Positions 1 to 13,300 of a stretch of DNA of 64,000 nt are shown here, in pieces (positions within the stretch are counted from its first letter, which is position 1; every line of letters starts with the position of its first letter). Position numbers and translations under genes: made by a program. The DNA comes from Baylisascaris procyonis (lineage: Eukaryota; Nematoda; Chromadorea; Rhabditida; Ascarididae). The notes beneath the pieces are model-generated. The model had not been told where the DNA came from. It was given only the letters and a program-made list of their open reading frames with translations, and ran no database searches. Location: NCBI GenBank assembly GCA_037389465.1, contig JAZARR010000090.1, positions 62,001 to 126,000 of the forward strand. Reading direction: 5' to 3'.

Positions 1-74
1 GCTGATAAATTTTATGCTAGGTGTTATCCTGTTGAATCTTTGAGAAATTCCGGCCAAAAGATTTTTTCATACTT

Positions 75-2010
75 AAGCATTTTTGTTCATATCTTTCTAT
101 TCGTTTGTTAGAATTTGGACTTCTTTTTTTGGTTTTGTGAGGAATTTTAGGGGACATGTTGAGTGATGGGTGCGAATTTGCGGAAAAAATTTTGAATATG
201 GAAATTTTTCCGGAATATCTCTGCAAAGTATGAAAAGCAATCCGGAAAACGTTATTTCGTTGTCGTTTCTGCATTTTTGTGGGAACTTTCTTGAGGACCT
301 CTTGGAAATTCTTGTCTAAAGGGTGCTGTGAAGGAAATTCCGGAAAATTTAATGATCCGGTTGATATATCCGTTGGGGAACAGGAAAATTCGTTGTTGGG
401 CATATCTCGGCTTGGATTAGGTCAATTCATCAGGAATCTTTTTCATTAGCCATGATTTAGAATGATCCATCATAATCTGGAAGAAGCCTCCGGTTACGAT
501 GGGAAAAATTTGGTAAATTTCCGACTTTTACTCTGTGCGTACTGAAGATCAGTAACACGTTTTTGATTGTAGATGTCGTAACTCTTCATGGATTTGATTT
601 TTCTGCCGGATTTTTTGCACTTGTGTTTTCTTGATAGTGGAGCGTTGCTGATAAATTTTGTGGTAGGTGCTATCCTGTTGAATCTTTGAGAAATTCCGGC
701 CGAAGGATTTTTTCTTACTTAAGCATTTTTGTTCATATCTTTCTATCCGTTTGTTAGAATTTCGACATCTATTTTTGGTTTTGTGAGGAATTTTGGGTTA
801 CATGTTAGGGGATCGGTGCGAATTTGCGGAAAAAATTTAGAATATGGAAATTTTTCCGGAATATCTTTGCGAAGTGTGAAAAGCAATCCGGAAAACGTTA
901 TTTCGTTCTCGTTTCTGCATTTTTGTGGGAGCTTTCTTCAGGACCTCTTGGAAATTCTTGTCTGAAGGGTGCTGTGAAGAAAATTCCGGAAAATTTAATG
1001 ATACGCTTGAGATATCCGTTCGGGAACAGGAAAATCCGTTCTTGGGCATATCTTGGCCTGGATTAGGTCAATTCATCAGTAATCTTTTTCATAAGCGATG
1101 ATTTAGAATGGCCCATCATAACCTGGAAGAGCGTTCTGGTTACGATGGGAAAAATTTGGCAAATTTCCTACTTTTACTCTAGACGTACTGAAGATCAGTA
1201 ACACATTTTTGATTGTAGATGTCATAACTCTTCATGGATTTGTTTTTTCTACCGGATTTTTTGCACTTGTGTTTTCCTCATAGTGGGGCGTTCCTAATAA
1301 ATTTTTTGGTAATCGTTATCCTGTTGGATATTTGAGAAATTCTGGCCGAAATATTTTTTCATACTTAAGCATTTTTGTTGATGTCTTTCTATTCGTTTGT
1401 TAGAATTTGGACTTCTTTTTTTGGTTTTGTGAGGAATTTTAGGCTACATGTTGGGGGATGGGTGCGAATTTGCGGGAAAAATTTTGAATATGGAAATTTT
1501 TCCGGAATCTCTTTGTAAAGTATGAAAAGCAATCCGGAAAACGTTATTTCGTTCTCGTTTCTGCATTTTTGTGGGAGCTTTCTTCAGGACCTCTTGGAAA
1601 TTCTTGTCTGAAGGGTGCTGTGAAGAAAATTCCGGAAAATTTAATGATACGGTTGAGATATCCGTTCGGGAACAGGAAAATCCGTTCTTGGGCATATCTT
1701 GGCCTGGATTAGGTCAATTCATCAGGAATCTTTTTCATTAGCCATGATTTAGAATGGCCCATCATAACCTGGAAGAGCGTTCCGGTTACGATGGGAAAAA
1801 TTTGGCAAATTTCCTACTTTTACTCTATACGTACTGAAGATCAGTAACACATTTTTGATTGTAGATGTCAGAACTCTTCATGGATTTGTTTTTTCTGCCG
1901 GATTTTTTGCACTTGTGTTTTCTTCATAGTGGGGCGTTGCTGATAAATTTTTTGGTAGGCGTTATCCTGTTGAATCTTTGAGAAATTCCGGCCGAAACAT
2001 TTTTTCATAC
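75..2010 (+). repeat. Satellite segment re-used downstream at 3- and 4-monomer offsets
   Basis: About 75-785 recurs almost unchanged at about 2013-2720, an offset of 1938 bp or three monomers; both carry GAAGGATTTTTTCTTAC and CGACATCTATTTTTGG. About 785-2010 recurs at about 3368-4593, an offset of 2583 bp or four monomers; both carry AATCTCTTTGTAAAG and ATGTTGGGGGATGG. Neighbouring units differ much more from each other than these displaced copies do. This is the pattern expected after recent unequal exchange of multi-monomer blocks. Confidence 0.8.
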
Positions 2011-5000
2011 TTAAGCATTTTTGTTCATATCTTTCTATTCGTTTGTTAGAATTTGGACTTCTTTTTTTGGTTTTGTGAGGAATTTTAGGGGACATGTTGA
2101 GTGATGGGTGCGAATTTGCGGAAAAAATTTTGAATATGGAAATTTTTCCGGAATATCTCTGCAAAGTATGAAAAGCAATCCGGAAAACGTTATTTCGTTG
2201 TCGTTTCTGCATTTTTGTGGGAACTTTCTTGAGGACCTCTTGGAAATTCTTGTCTAAAGGGTGCTGTGAAGGAAATTCCGGAAAATTTAGTGATCCGGTT
2301 GATATATCCGCTCGGGAACAGGAAAATCCGTTGTTGGGCATATCTCGGCTTGGATTAGGTCAATTCATCAGGAATCTTTTTCATTAGCCATGATTTAGAA
2401 TGATCCATCATAATCTGGAAGAAGCCCCCGGTTACGATGGGAAAAATTTGGTAAATTTCCGACTTTTACTCTGTGCGTACTGAAGATCAGTAACACGTTT
2501 TTGATTGTAGATGTCGTAACTCTTCATGGATTTGATTTTTCTGCCGGATTTTTTGCACTTGTGTTTTCTTGATAGTGGAGCGTTGCTGATAAATTTTGTG
2601 GTAGGTGCTATCCTGTTGAATCTTTGAGAAATTCCGGCCGAAGGATTTTTTCTTACTTAAGCATTTTTGTTCATATCTTTCTATCCGTTTGTTAGAATTT
2701 CGACATCTATTTTTGGTTTTGTGAGGAACTTTAGGCGACATGTTAGGGGATGGGTGCGAATTTGCGGAAAAAATTCTGAATATGGAAATTTTTCCGGAAT
2801 ATCTTTGCAAAGTATGAAAAGCAATCCGGAAAACGTTATTTCGTTGTCGTTTCTGCATTTTTGTGGGAACTTTCTTGAGGACCTCTTGGAAATTCTTGTC
2901 TAAAGGGTGCTGTGAAGAAAATTCCGGAAAATTTAATGGTCCGGTTGATATATCCGTTGGGGAACAGGAAAACCGTTCTTGGGCATATCTCGGCTTGGAT
3001 TAGGTCAATTCATCAGGAATCTTTTTCATTAGCCATGATTTAGAATGATCCATCATAATCTGGAAGAAGCTTCCGGTTACGATGGGAAAAATTTGGCAAA
3101 TTTCCGACTTTTACTCTATACGTACTGAAGATCAGTAACACATTTTTGATTGTAGATGTCATAACTCTTCATGGATTTGTTTTTTCTGCCGGATTTTTTG
3201 CACTCGTGTTTTCCTCATAGTGGGGCGTTGCTGATAAATTTTATGGTAGGTGTTATCCTGTAGAATCTTTGAGAAATTCCGGCCAAAAGATTTTTTCATA
3301 CTTAAGCATTTTGTTCATATCTTTCTATCCATTTGTTTGAATTTGGACTTCTTTTTTTTGGTTTTGTGAGGAATTTTAGGTTACATGTTAGGGGATCGGT
3401 GCGAATTTGCGGAAAAAATTTAGAATATGGAAATTTTTCCGGAATATCTTTGCGAAGTGTGAAAAGCAATCCGGAAAACGTTATTTCGTTCTCGTTTCTG
3501 CATTTTTGTGGGAGCTTTCTTCAGGACCTCTTGGAAATTCTTGTCTGAAGGGTGCTGTGAAGAAAATTCCGGAAAATTTAATGATACGCTTGAGATATCC
3601 GTTCGGGAACAGGAAAATCCGTTCTTGGGCATATCTTGGCCTGGATTAGGTCAATTCATCAGTAATCTTTTTCATTAGCGATGATTTAGAATGGCCCATC
3701 ATAACCTGGAAGAGCGTTCCGGTTACGATGGGAAAAATTTGGCAAATTTCCTACTTTTACTCTATACGTACTGAAGATCAGTAACACATTTCTGATTGTA
3801 GATGTCATAACTCTTCATGGATTTGTTTTTTCTACCGGATTTTTTGCACTTGTGTTTTCCTCATAGTGGGGCGTTGCTAATAAATTTTTTGGTAGGCGTT
3901 ATCCTGTTGGATATTTGAGAAATTCTGGCCGAAATATTTTTTCATACTTAAGCATTTTTGTTGATATCTTTCTATTCGTTTGTTAGAATTTGGACTTCTT
4001 TTTTTGGTTTTGTGAGGAATTTTAGGCTACATGTTGGGGGATGGGTGCGAATTTGCGGGAAAAATTTTGAATATGGAAATTTTTCCGGAATCTCTTTGTA
4101 AAGTATGAAAAGCAATCCGGAAAACGTTATTTCGTTCTCGTTTCTGCATTTTTTTGGGAGCTTTCTTCAGGACCTCTTGGAAATTCTTGTCTGAAGGGTG
4201 CTGTGAAGAAAATTCCGGAAAATTTAATGATACGGTTGAGATATCCGTTCGGGAACAGGAAAATCCGTTCTTGGGCATATCTTGGCCTGGATTAGGTCAA
4301 TTCATCAGGAATCTTTTTCATTAGCCATGATTTAGAATGGCCCATCATAACCTGGAAGAGCGTTCCGGTTACGATGGGAAAAATTTGGCAAATTCCCTAC
4401 TTTTACTCTATACGTACTGAAGATCAGTAACACATTTTTGATTGTAGATGTCAGAACTCTTCATGGATTTGTTTTTTCTGCCGGATTTTTTGCACTTGTG
4501 TTTTCTTCATAGTGGGGCGTTGCTGATAAATTTTTTGGTAGGCGTTATCCTGTTGAATCTTTGAGAAATTCCGGCCGAAACATTTTTTCATACTTAAGCA
4601 TTTTTGTTAATATTTTTCTATCCATTTGTTTGAATTTGGACTTCTTTTTTTGGTTTTGTGTGGAATTTTTGGGGGACATGTTAGGGGATGGGTGCGAATT
4701 TGCGGAAAAAATTTGTATATGGAAATTTTTCCGGAATATCTTTGCAAAGTATGAAAAGCAATCCGGAAAACGTTATTTCGTTGTCGTTTCTGCATTTTTG
4801 TGGGAACTTTCTTCAGGACCTCTTGGGAATTCTTGTCTGAAGGGTGCTGTGAAGAAAATTTCGGAAAATTTAATGATCCGGTTGAGATATCCGTTGGGGA
4901 ACAGGAAAATCCGTTCTTGGGCATATCTTGACTTGGATTAGGTCAATTCATCAGGAATCTTTTTCATTAGCCATGATTTAGAATGATCCATCATAATCTG

Positions 5001-5167
5001 GAAGAAGCCTCCGGTTACGATGGGAAAAATTTGGCAAATTTCCGACTTTTACTCTCTGCGTACTGAAGATCAGTAACACATTTTTGATTGTAGATGTCAT
5101 AACTCTTCATGGATTTGTTTTTTCTGCCGGATTTTTTGCACTTGTGTTTTCTTCATAGTGGGGCGTT

Positions 5168-8100
5168 GCTGATAAATTTTTTGGTAGGTGTTATCCTGTT
5201 GAATCTTTGAGAAATTCCGGCCGAAAGATTTTTTCATACTTAAGCATTTTTGTTCATATCTTTCTACTCGTTTGTTAGAGTTTGGACTTCTTTTTTTGGT
5301 TTTGTGAGGAATTTTAGGGAACACGTTGGAGGATGGGTGCGAATTTGCGGAAAAAATTTCGAATATGGAAATTTTTCCGGAATATCTTTGCAAAGTATGA
5401 AATGCAATACGGAAAACCTTATTTCGTTGTCGTTTCTGCATTTTTGTGGGAACTTTCTTCAGGACCTCTTGGAAATTCTTGTCTGAAGGGTGCTGTGAAG
5501 AAAATTCCGGAAAATTTGATGATCCGGTCGAGATATCCGTTCGGGAACTGGAAAATTCGTTCTTTGGCATATCTCGGCTTGGATTAGGTCAGTTCATCAG
5601 GAATCCTTTTCATTAGCCATGATTTAGAATGATCCATCATAATCTGGAAGAAGCCCCCGGTTACGATGGGAAAAATTTGGCAAATTTCCGACTTTTACTC
5701 TGTGCGTACTGAAGATCAGTAACACATTTTTGACTGTAGATGTCATAACTCTTCATGGATTTGTTTTTTCTGCCGGATTTTTTGCACTTGTGTTTTCTCA
5801 TAGTGGGGCGTTGCTGATAAACTTTGTGGTAGCTGTTATCCTGTAGAGTCTTTGAGAAATTCCGGCCGAAAGATTTTTTCATACTTAAGCATTTTTGTTC
5901 ATATCTTTCTATCTGTTTGTTAGAATTTCGACTTCTTTTTTTGGTTTTGTGAGGAATTTTAGGGGACATGTTGTGGGGTGGGTGCGAATTTGCGGAAAAA
6001 ATTTTGAATATGGAAATTTTTCCGGAATATTTTTGCAAAGTACGAAAAGCAATCCGGAAAACGTCATTTCCTTGTCGTTTCTGCATTTTTGTGGGAACTT
6101 TCTTCAGGACCTCTTGGAAATTCTTGTCTGAAGGGTGCTGTGAAGAAAATTCCGGAAAATTTAATGATCCGGTTGAGATATCCGTTCGGGAACAGGAAAA
6201 TCCGTTCTTGGGCATATCTCAGCTTGGATTAGGTCAATTCATCAGGACTCTTTTTCATTAGCCATGATTTAGAATGATCCATCATAATCTGGAAGAAGCC
6301 TCCGGTTACGATGGGAAAAATTTGGCAAATTTCCGACTTTTACTCTGTGCGTACTGAAGATCAGTAACACGTTTTTGATTGTAGATGTCGTAACTCTTCA
6401 TTAATTTGATTTTTATGCCGGATTTTTTGCAGTTGTGTTTTCTTGATAGTGGAGCGTTGCTGATAAATTTTGTGGTAGGTGTTATCCTGTTCAATCTTTG
6501 AAAAATTCCGGCCGAAAGATTTTTTCATACTTAAGCATTTTTGTTGATATCTTTCTGTTCGTTTGTTAGTATTTGGACTTCTTTTTTTGGTTTTGTGAGG
6601 AATTTTAGGGGACATGTTGTGGGATGGGTGCGAATTTGCGGAAAAAATTTTCAATATTTAAGTTTTTCCTGAATATCTTTGCGAAGTATGAAAAGCAATC
6701 CGGAAAACGTTATTTCGTTGTCGTTTCTGCATTTTTGTGGGAACTTTCTTCAGGACCTCTTGGAAATTCTTGTCTGAAGCGTGCTGTGAAGAAAATTCCG
6801 GAAAATTTAATGATTCGGTTGAGATATCCGTTCGGGAACAGGAAGATCCGTTCTTGGGCATATCTCGGCTTGGATTAGGTCAATTCATCAGGAATCTTTT
6901 TCATTAGCCATGATTTAGAATGGCCCTTCGTAATCTGAAAGAGCGTTCCGGTTACGATGGGAAAAATTTGGCAAATTTCCGACTTTTACTCTGTACGTAC
7001 TGAAGATCAGTAACACATTTTTGATTGTAGATGCCATAACTCTTCATGGATTTGTTTTTTCTGCCGGATTTTTTGCACTTGTGTTTTCTTGATAGTGGAG
7101 CGTTGCTGATAAATTTTGTGGTAGGTGCTATCCTGTTGAATCTTTGAGAAATTCCGGCCGAAACATTTTTTCATACTTAAGCATTTTTGTTAATATCTTT
7201 CTATCCATTTGTTTGAATTTGGACTTCTTTTTTTGGTTTTGTGAGGAATTTTAGGGGACATGTTATGGGATGGGTGCGAATTTGCGGAAAAAGTTTTGAA
7301 TATGAAAATTTTTCCGGAATATCTTTGCAAAGTATGAAAAGCAACACGGAAAACGTTATTTCGTTGTCGTTTCTGCATTTTTGTGGGAACTTTCTTCAGG
7401 ACCTCTTGGAAATTCTTGTCTGAAGGGTGCTGTGCAGAAAATTTCGGAAAATTTAATGATCCGGTTGAGATATCCGTTCGGGAACAGGAAAATCCGTTCT
7501 TGGGCATATCTTGGCTTGGATTAGGTCAATTCATCTGGAATCTTTTTCATTAGCCATGATTTAGAATGGCCCATCGTAATCTGGAAGAGCGTTCCGGTTA
7601 CGATGGGAAAAATTTGGCAAATTTCCGACTTTTACTCTATACGTACTGAAGATCAGTAACAATTTTTGATTGTAGATGTCAGAACTCTTCATGGATTTGT
7701 TTTTTCTGCCGGATTTTTTGCACTTATGCTTTCTTCATAGTTTTGGCGTTGCTGATGAATTTTTTGGTAGGTGTTATCCTGTTGAATCTTTGAGAAATTC
7801 CGGCCGAAAGATTTTTTCATACTTAAGCATTTTTGTTCATATCTTTCTACTCGTTTGTTAGAGTTTGGACTTCTTTTTTTGGTTTTGTGAGGAATTTTAG
7901 GGAACACGTTGGAGGATGGGTGCGAATTTGCGGAAAAAATTTCGAATATGGAAATTTTTCCGGAATATCTTTGCAAAGTATGAAATGCAATACGGAAAAC
8001 CTTATTTCGTTGTCGTTTCTGCATTTTTGTGGGAACTTTCTTCAGGACCTCTTGGAAATTCTTGTCTGAAGGGTGCTGTGAGGAAAATTCCGGAAAATTT

Positions 8101-10333
8101 GATGATCCGGTTGAGATATCCGTTCGGGAACTGGAAAATTCGTTCTTTGGCATATCTCGGCTTGGATTAGGTCAGTTCATCAGGAATCCTTTTCATTAGC
8201 CATGATTTAGAATGATCCATCATAATCTGGAAGAAGCCCCCGGTTACGATGGGAAAAATTTGGCAAATTTCCGACTTTTACTCTGTGCGTACTGAAGATC
8301 AGTAACACATTTTTGACTGTAGATGTCATAACTCTTCATGGATTTGTTTTTTCTGCCGGATTTTTTGCACTTGTGTTTTCTCATAGTGGGGCGTTGCTGA
8401 TAAACTTTGTGGTAGCTGTTATCCTGTAGAGTCTTTGAGAAATTCCGGCCGAAAGATTTTTTCATACTTAAGCATTTTTGTTCATATCTTTCTATCTGTT
8501 TGTTAGAATTTCGACTTCTTTTTTTGGTTTTGTGAGGAATTTTAGGGGACATGTTGTGGGGTGGGTGCGAATTTGCGGAAAAAATTTTGAATATGGAAAT
8601 TTTTCCGGAATATTTTTGCAAAGTACGAAAAGCAATCCGGAAAACGTCATTTCCTTGTCGTTTCTGCATTTTTGTGGGAACTTTCTTCAGGACCTCTTGG
8701 AAATTCTTGTCTGAAGGGTGCTGTGAAGAAAATTCCGGAAAATTTAATGATCCGGTTGAGATATCCGTTCGGGAACAGGAAAATCCGTTCTTGGGCATAT
8801 CTCAGCTTGGATTAGGTCAATTCATCTGGACTCTTTTTCATTAGCCATGATTTAGAATGATCCATCATAATCTGGAAGAAGCCTCCGGTTACGATGGGAA
8901 AAATTTGGCAAATTTCCGACTTTTACTCTGTGCGTACTGAAGATCAGTAACACGTTTTTGATTGTAGATGTCGTAACTCTTCATTAATTTGATTTTTATG
9001 CCGGATTTTTTGCAGTTGTGTTTTCTTGATAGTGGAGCGTTGCTGATAAATTTTGTGGTAGGTGTTATCCTGTTCAATCTTTGAAAAATTCCGGCCGAAA
9101 GATTTTTTCATACTTAAGCATTTTTGTTGATATCTTTCTGTTCGTTTGTTAGTATTTGGACTTCTTTTTTTGGTTTTGTGAGGAATTTTAGGGGACATGT
9201 TGTGGGATGGGTGCGAATTTGCGGAAAAAATTTTCAATATTTAAGTTTTTCCTGAATATCTTTGCGAAGTATGAAAAGCAATCCGGAAAACGTTATTTCG
9301 TTGTCGTTTCTGCATTTTTGTGGGAACTTTCTTCAGGACCTCTTGGAAATTCTTGTCTGAAGCGTGCTGTGAAGAAAATTCCGGAAAATTTAATGATTCG
9401 GTTGAGATATCCGTTCGGGAACAGGAAGATCCGTTCTTGGGCATATCTCGGCTTGGATTAGGTCAATTCATCAGGAATCTTTTTCATTAGCCATGATTTA
9501 GAATGGCCCTTCGTAATCTGAAAGAGCGTTCCGGTTACGATGGGAAAAATTTGGCAAATTTCCGACTTTTACTCTGTACGTACTGAAGATCAGTAACACA
9601 TTTTTGATTGTAGATGCCATAACTCTTCATGGATTTGTTTTTTCTGCCGGATTTTTTGCACTTGTGTTTTCTTGATAGTGGAGCGTTGCTGATAAATTTT
9701 GTGGTAGGTGCTATCCTGTTGAATCTTTGAGAAATTCCGGCCGAAACATTTTTTCATACTTAAGCATTTTTGTTAATATCTTTCTATCCATTTGTTTGAA
9801 TTTGGACTTCTTTTTTTGGTTTTGTGAGGAATTTTAGGGGACATGTTATGGGATGGGTGCGAATTTGCGGAAAAAGTTTTGAATATGAAAATTTTTCCGG
9901 AATATCTTTGCAAAGTATGAAAAGCAACACGGAAAACGTTATTTCGTTGTCGTTTCTGCATTTTTGTGGGAACTTTCTTCAGGACCTCTTGGAAATTCTT
10001 GTCTGAAGGGTGCTGTGCAGAAAATTTCGGAAAATTTAATGATCCGGTTGAGATATCCGTTCGGGAACAAGAAAATCCGTTCTTGGGCATATCTTGGCTT
10101 GGATTAGGTCAATTCATCTGGAATCTTTTTCATTAGCCATGATTTAGAATGGCCCATCGTAATCTGGAAGAGCGTTCCGGTTACGATGGGAAAAATTTGG
10201 CAAATTTCCGACTTTTACTCTATACGTACTGAAGATCAGTAACAATTTTTGATTGTAGATGTCAGAACTCTTCATGGATTTGTTTTTTCTGCCGGATTTT
10301 TTGCACTTATGCTTTCTTCATAGTTTTGGCGTT
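5168..10333 (+). repeat. Two tandem copies of a 2583-bp tetramer (higher-order repeat)
   Basis: Units 9-12 (5168-7750) and 13-16 (7751-10333) are two copies of the same four-monomer block, each 2583 bp. Only a handful of differences is visible: GAAGAAAATT versus GAGGAAAATT in the first monomer, CGGTCGAG versus CGGTTGAG, ATCAGGACTC versus ATCTGGACTC, and AACAGGAAAAT versus AACAAGAAAAT near the end. The first about 20 bp also differ (GATAAATT versus GATGAATT), so the true duplication boundary lies slightly inside the first unit. The four monomers within a block are clearly different from one another, which defines a higher-order repeat rather than simple monomer homogenisation. Confidence 0.9.
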
Positions 10334-13300
10334 GCTGATGAATTTTTTGGTAGGTGTTATCCTGTTGAATCTTTGAGAAATTCCGGCCGAAACATTTTTT
10401 CATACTTAAGCATTTTTGTTCATATCTTTCTATCCGTTTGTTTGAATTTGGACTTCTTTTTTTGGTTTTGTGAGGAATTTTAGGGGACATGCTAGGGGTG
10501 GGTGCAAATTTGCGGAAAAAATTTTGAATATGGAAATTTTTCCGGAATATCTTTGCAAAGTATGAAAAGCAATCCGGAAAACGTTATTTCGTTGTCGTTT
10601 CTGCATTTTTGTGGGAACTTTCTTCAGGACCTCTTGGGAATTCTTGTCTGAAGGGTGCTATGAAGAAAATTTCGGAAAATTTAATGATCCGGTTGAGATA
10701 TCCGTTCGGGAACAGGAAAACCGTTCTTGGGCATATCTTGGCTTGGATTAGGTCAGTTCATCTGGAATCTTTTTCATTAGCCATGATTTAGAATGGCCCA
10801 TCATAATCTGGAAGAGCGTTGCGGTTACGATGGGAAAAATTTGGCAAATTTCCGATTTTTACTCTATACGTACTGAAGATCAGTAACACATTTTTGATTG
10901 TAGATGTCATAACTCTTGATGGATTTGTTTTTTCTGCCGGATTTTTTGCACTTGTGTTTTCTTCATAGTGGGGCGTTGCTGATAAATTTTTTGGTAGCTG
11001 TTATTCTGTTGAATCTTTCAGAAATTCCGGCCGAAACATTTTTTCATACTTAAGCATTTTTTGTTCATATCTTTCTATCCATTTGTTTGAATTTCGACTT
11101 CTTTTTTTGGTTTTGTGAGGAATTTTAGGGGACATGTTAGGGGATGGGTGCGAATTTGCGGAAAGAATTTTGAATATGGAAATCTTTCCTAAATATCTTT
11201 GCAAAGTATGAAAAGCAATCCGGAAAACGTTATTTCGTTGTCGTTTCTGCATTTTTGTGGGAACTTTCTTCAGGACCTCTTGGAAATTCTTGTCTGAAGG
11301 GTGCTGTGCAGAAAATTTCGGAAAATTTAATGATCCGGTTGAGATATCCGTTCGGGAACAAGAAAATCCGTTCTTGGGCATATCTTGGCTTGGATTAGGT
11401 CAATTCATCTGGAATCTTTTTCATTAGCCATGACTTAGAATGGCCCATCATAGTCTGGAAGAGCGTTGCGGTTACGATGGGAAAAATTTGGCAAATTTCC
11501 GATTTTTACTCTATACGTACTGAGGATCAGTAACACATTTTTGATTGTAGATGTCATAAGTCTTCATGGATTTGTTTTTTCTGCCGGATTTTTTGCACTT
11601 GTGTTTTCTTCATAGTGGGGCGTTGCTGATAAATTTTTTGGTAGCTGTTATTCTGTTGAATCTTTCAGAAATTCCGGCCGAAACATTTTTTCATACTTAA
11701 GCATTTTTTGTTCATATCTTTCTATCCATTTGTTTGAATTTCGACTTCTTTTTTTGGTTTTGTGAGGAATTTTAGGGGACATGCTAGGGGATGGGTGCGA
11801 ATTTGCGGAAAGAATTTTGAATATGGAAATCTTTCCTAAATATCTTTGCAAAGTATGAAAAGCAATCCGGAAAACGTTATTTCGTTGTCGTTTCTGCATT
11901 TTTGTGGGAACTTTCTTCAGGACCTCTTGGAAATTCTTGTCTGAAGGGTGCTGTGCAGAAAGTTTCGGAAAATTTAATGATCCGGTTGAGATATCCGTTC
12001 GGGAACAGGAAAATCCGTTCTTGGGCATATCTTGGCTTGGATTAGGTCAATTCATCAGAAATCTTTTTGATTTGCCATGGTTTAGAACGATCCATTATAA
12101 TCTGGAAGAAGCTTTCGGTTACGATGGGAAAAATTTGGCAAATTTCCGACTTTTACTTTATACGTACTGAAGATCAGTAACACATTTTTGATTGTAGATG
12201 TCAGAACTCTTCATGGATTTGTTTTTTCTGAAGGATTTTTTGCACTTGTGTTTTCTTCATAGTTTTGGCGTTGCTGATAAATTTTTTGGTTGGTGTTATC
12301 CTGTTGAATCTTTGAGAAATTCCGGCCGAAACATTTTTTCATACTTAAGCATTTTTGTTCATATCTTTCTATCCGTTTGTTTGAATTTGGACTTCTTTTT
12401 TTGGTTTTGTGAGGAATTTTAGGGGGCATGCTAGGGGTGGGTGCAAATTTGCGGAAAAAATTTTGAATATGAAAATTTTTCCGGAATATCTTTGCAAAGT
12501 ATGAAAAGCAATCCGGAAAACGTTATTTCGTTGTCGTTTCTCCATTTTTATTCGAACTTTCTTCAGGACCTCTTGGAAATTCTTGTCTGAAGGGTGCTGT
12601 GAAGAAAATTCCGGAAAATTTAATGATCCGGTTGAGGTATCCGTTCGGGAACAGGAAAACCGTTCTTGGGCATATCTTGGCTTGGATTAGGTCAGTTCAT
12701 CTGGAATCTTTTTCATTAGCCATGATTTAGAATGGCCCATCATAATCTGTAACAGCGTTGCGGTTACAATGGGAAAAATTTGGCAAATTTCCGATTTTTA
12801 CTCTATACGTACTGAAGATCAGTAACACATTTTTGATTGTAGATGTCATAACTCTTCATGGATTTGTTTTTTCTGCCGGATTTTTTGCACTTGTGTTTTC
12901 TTCATAGTGGGGCGTTGCTGATAAATTTTTTGGTAGCTGTTATTCTGTTGAATCTTTCAGAAATTCCGGCCGAAACATTTTTTCATACTTAAGCATTTTT
13001 GTTGATATCTTTCTATTCGTTTGTTAGAATTTGGACTTCTTTTTTTGGTTTTGTGAGGAATTTTAGGGGACATGTTGTGGGATGGGTGCGAATTTGCGGA
13101 AAAAATTTTGAATATTTAAATTTTTCCTGAATATCTTTGCAAAGTATGAAAAGCAATCCGGAAAACGTTATTTCGTTGTCGTTTCTGCATTTTTGTTTGA
13201 ACTTTCTTCAGGACCTCTTGGAAATTCTTGTCTGAAGGGTGCTGTGCAGAAAATTTCGGAAAATTTAATGATCCGGTTGAGATATCCGTTCGGGAACAAG

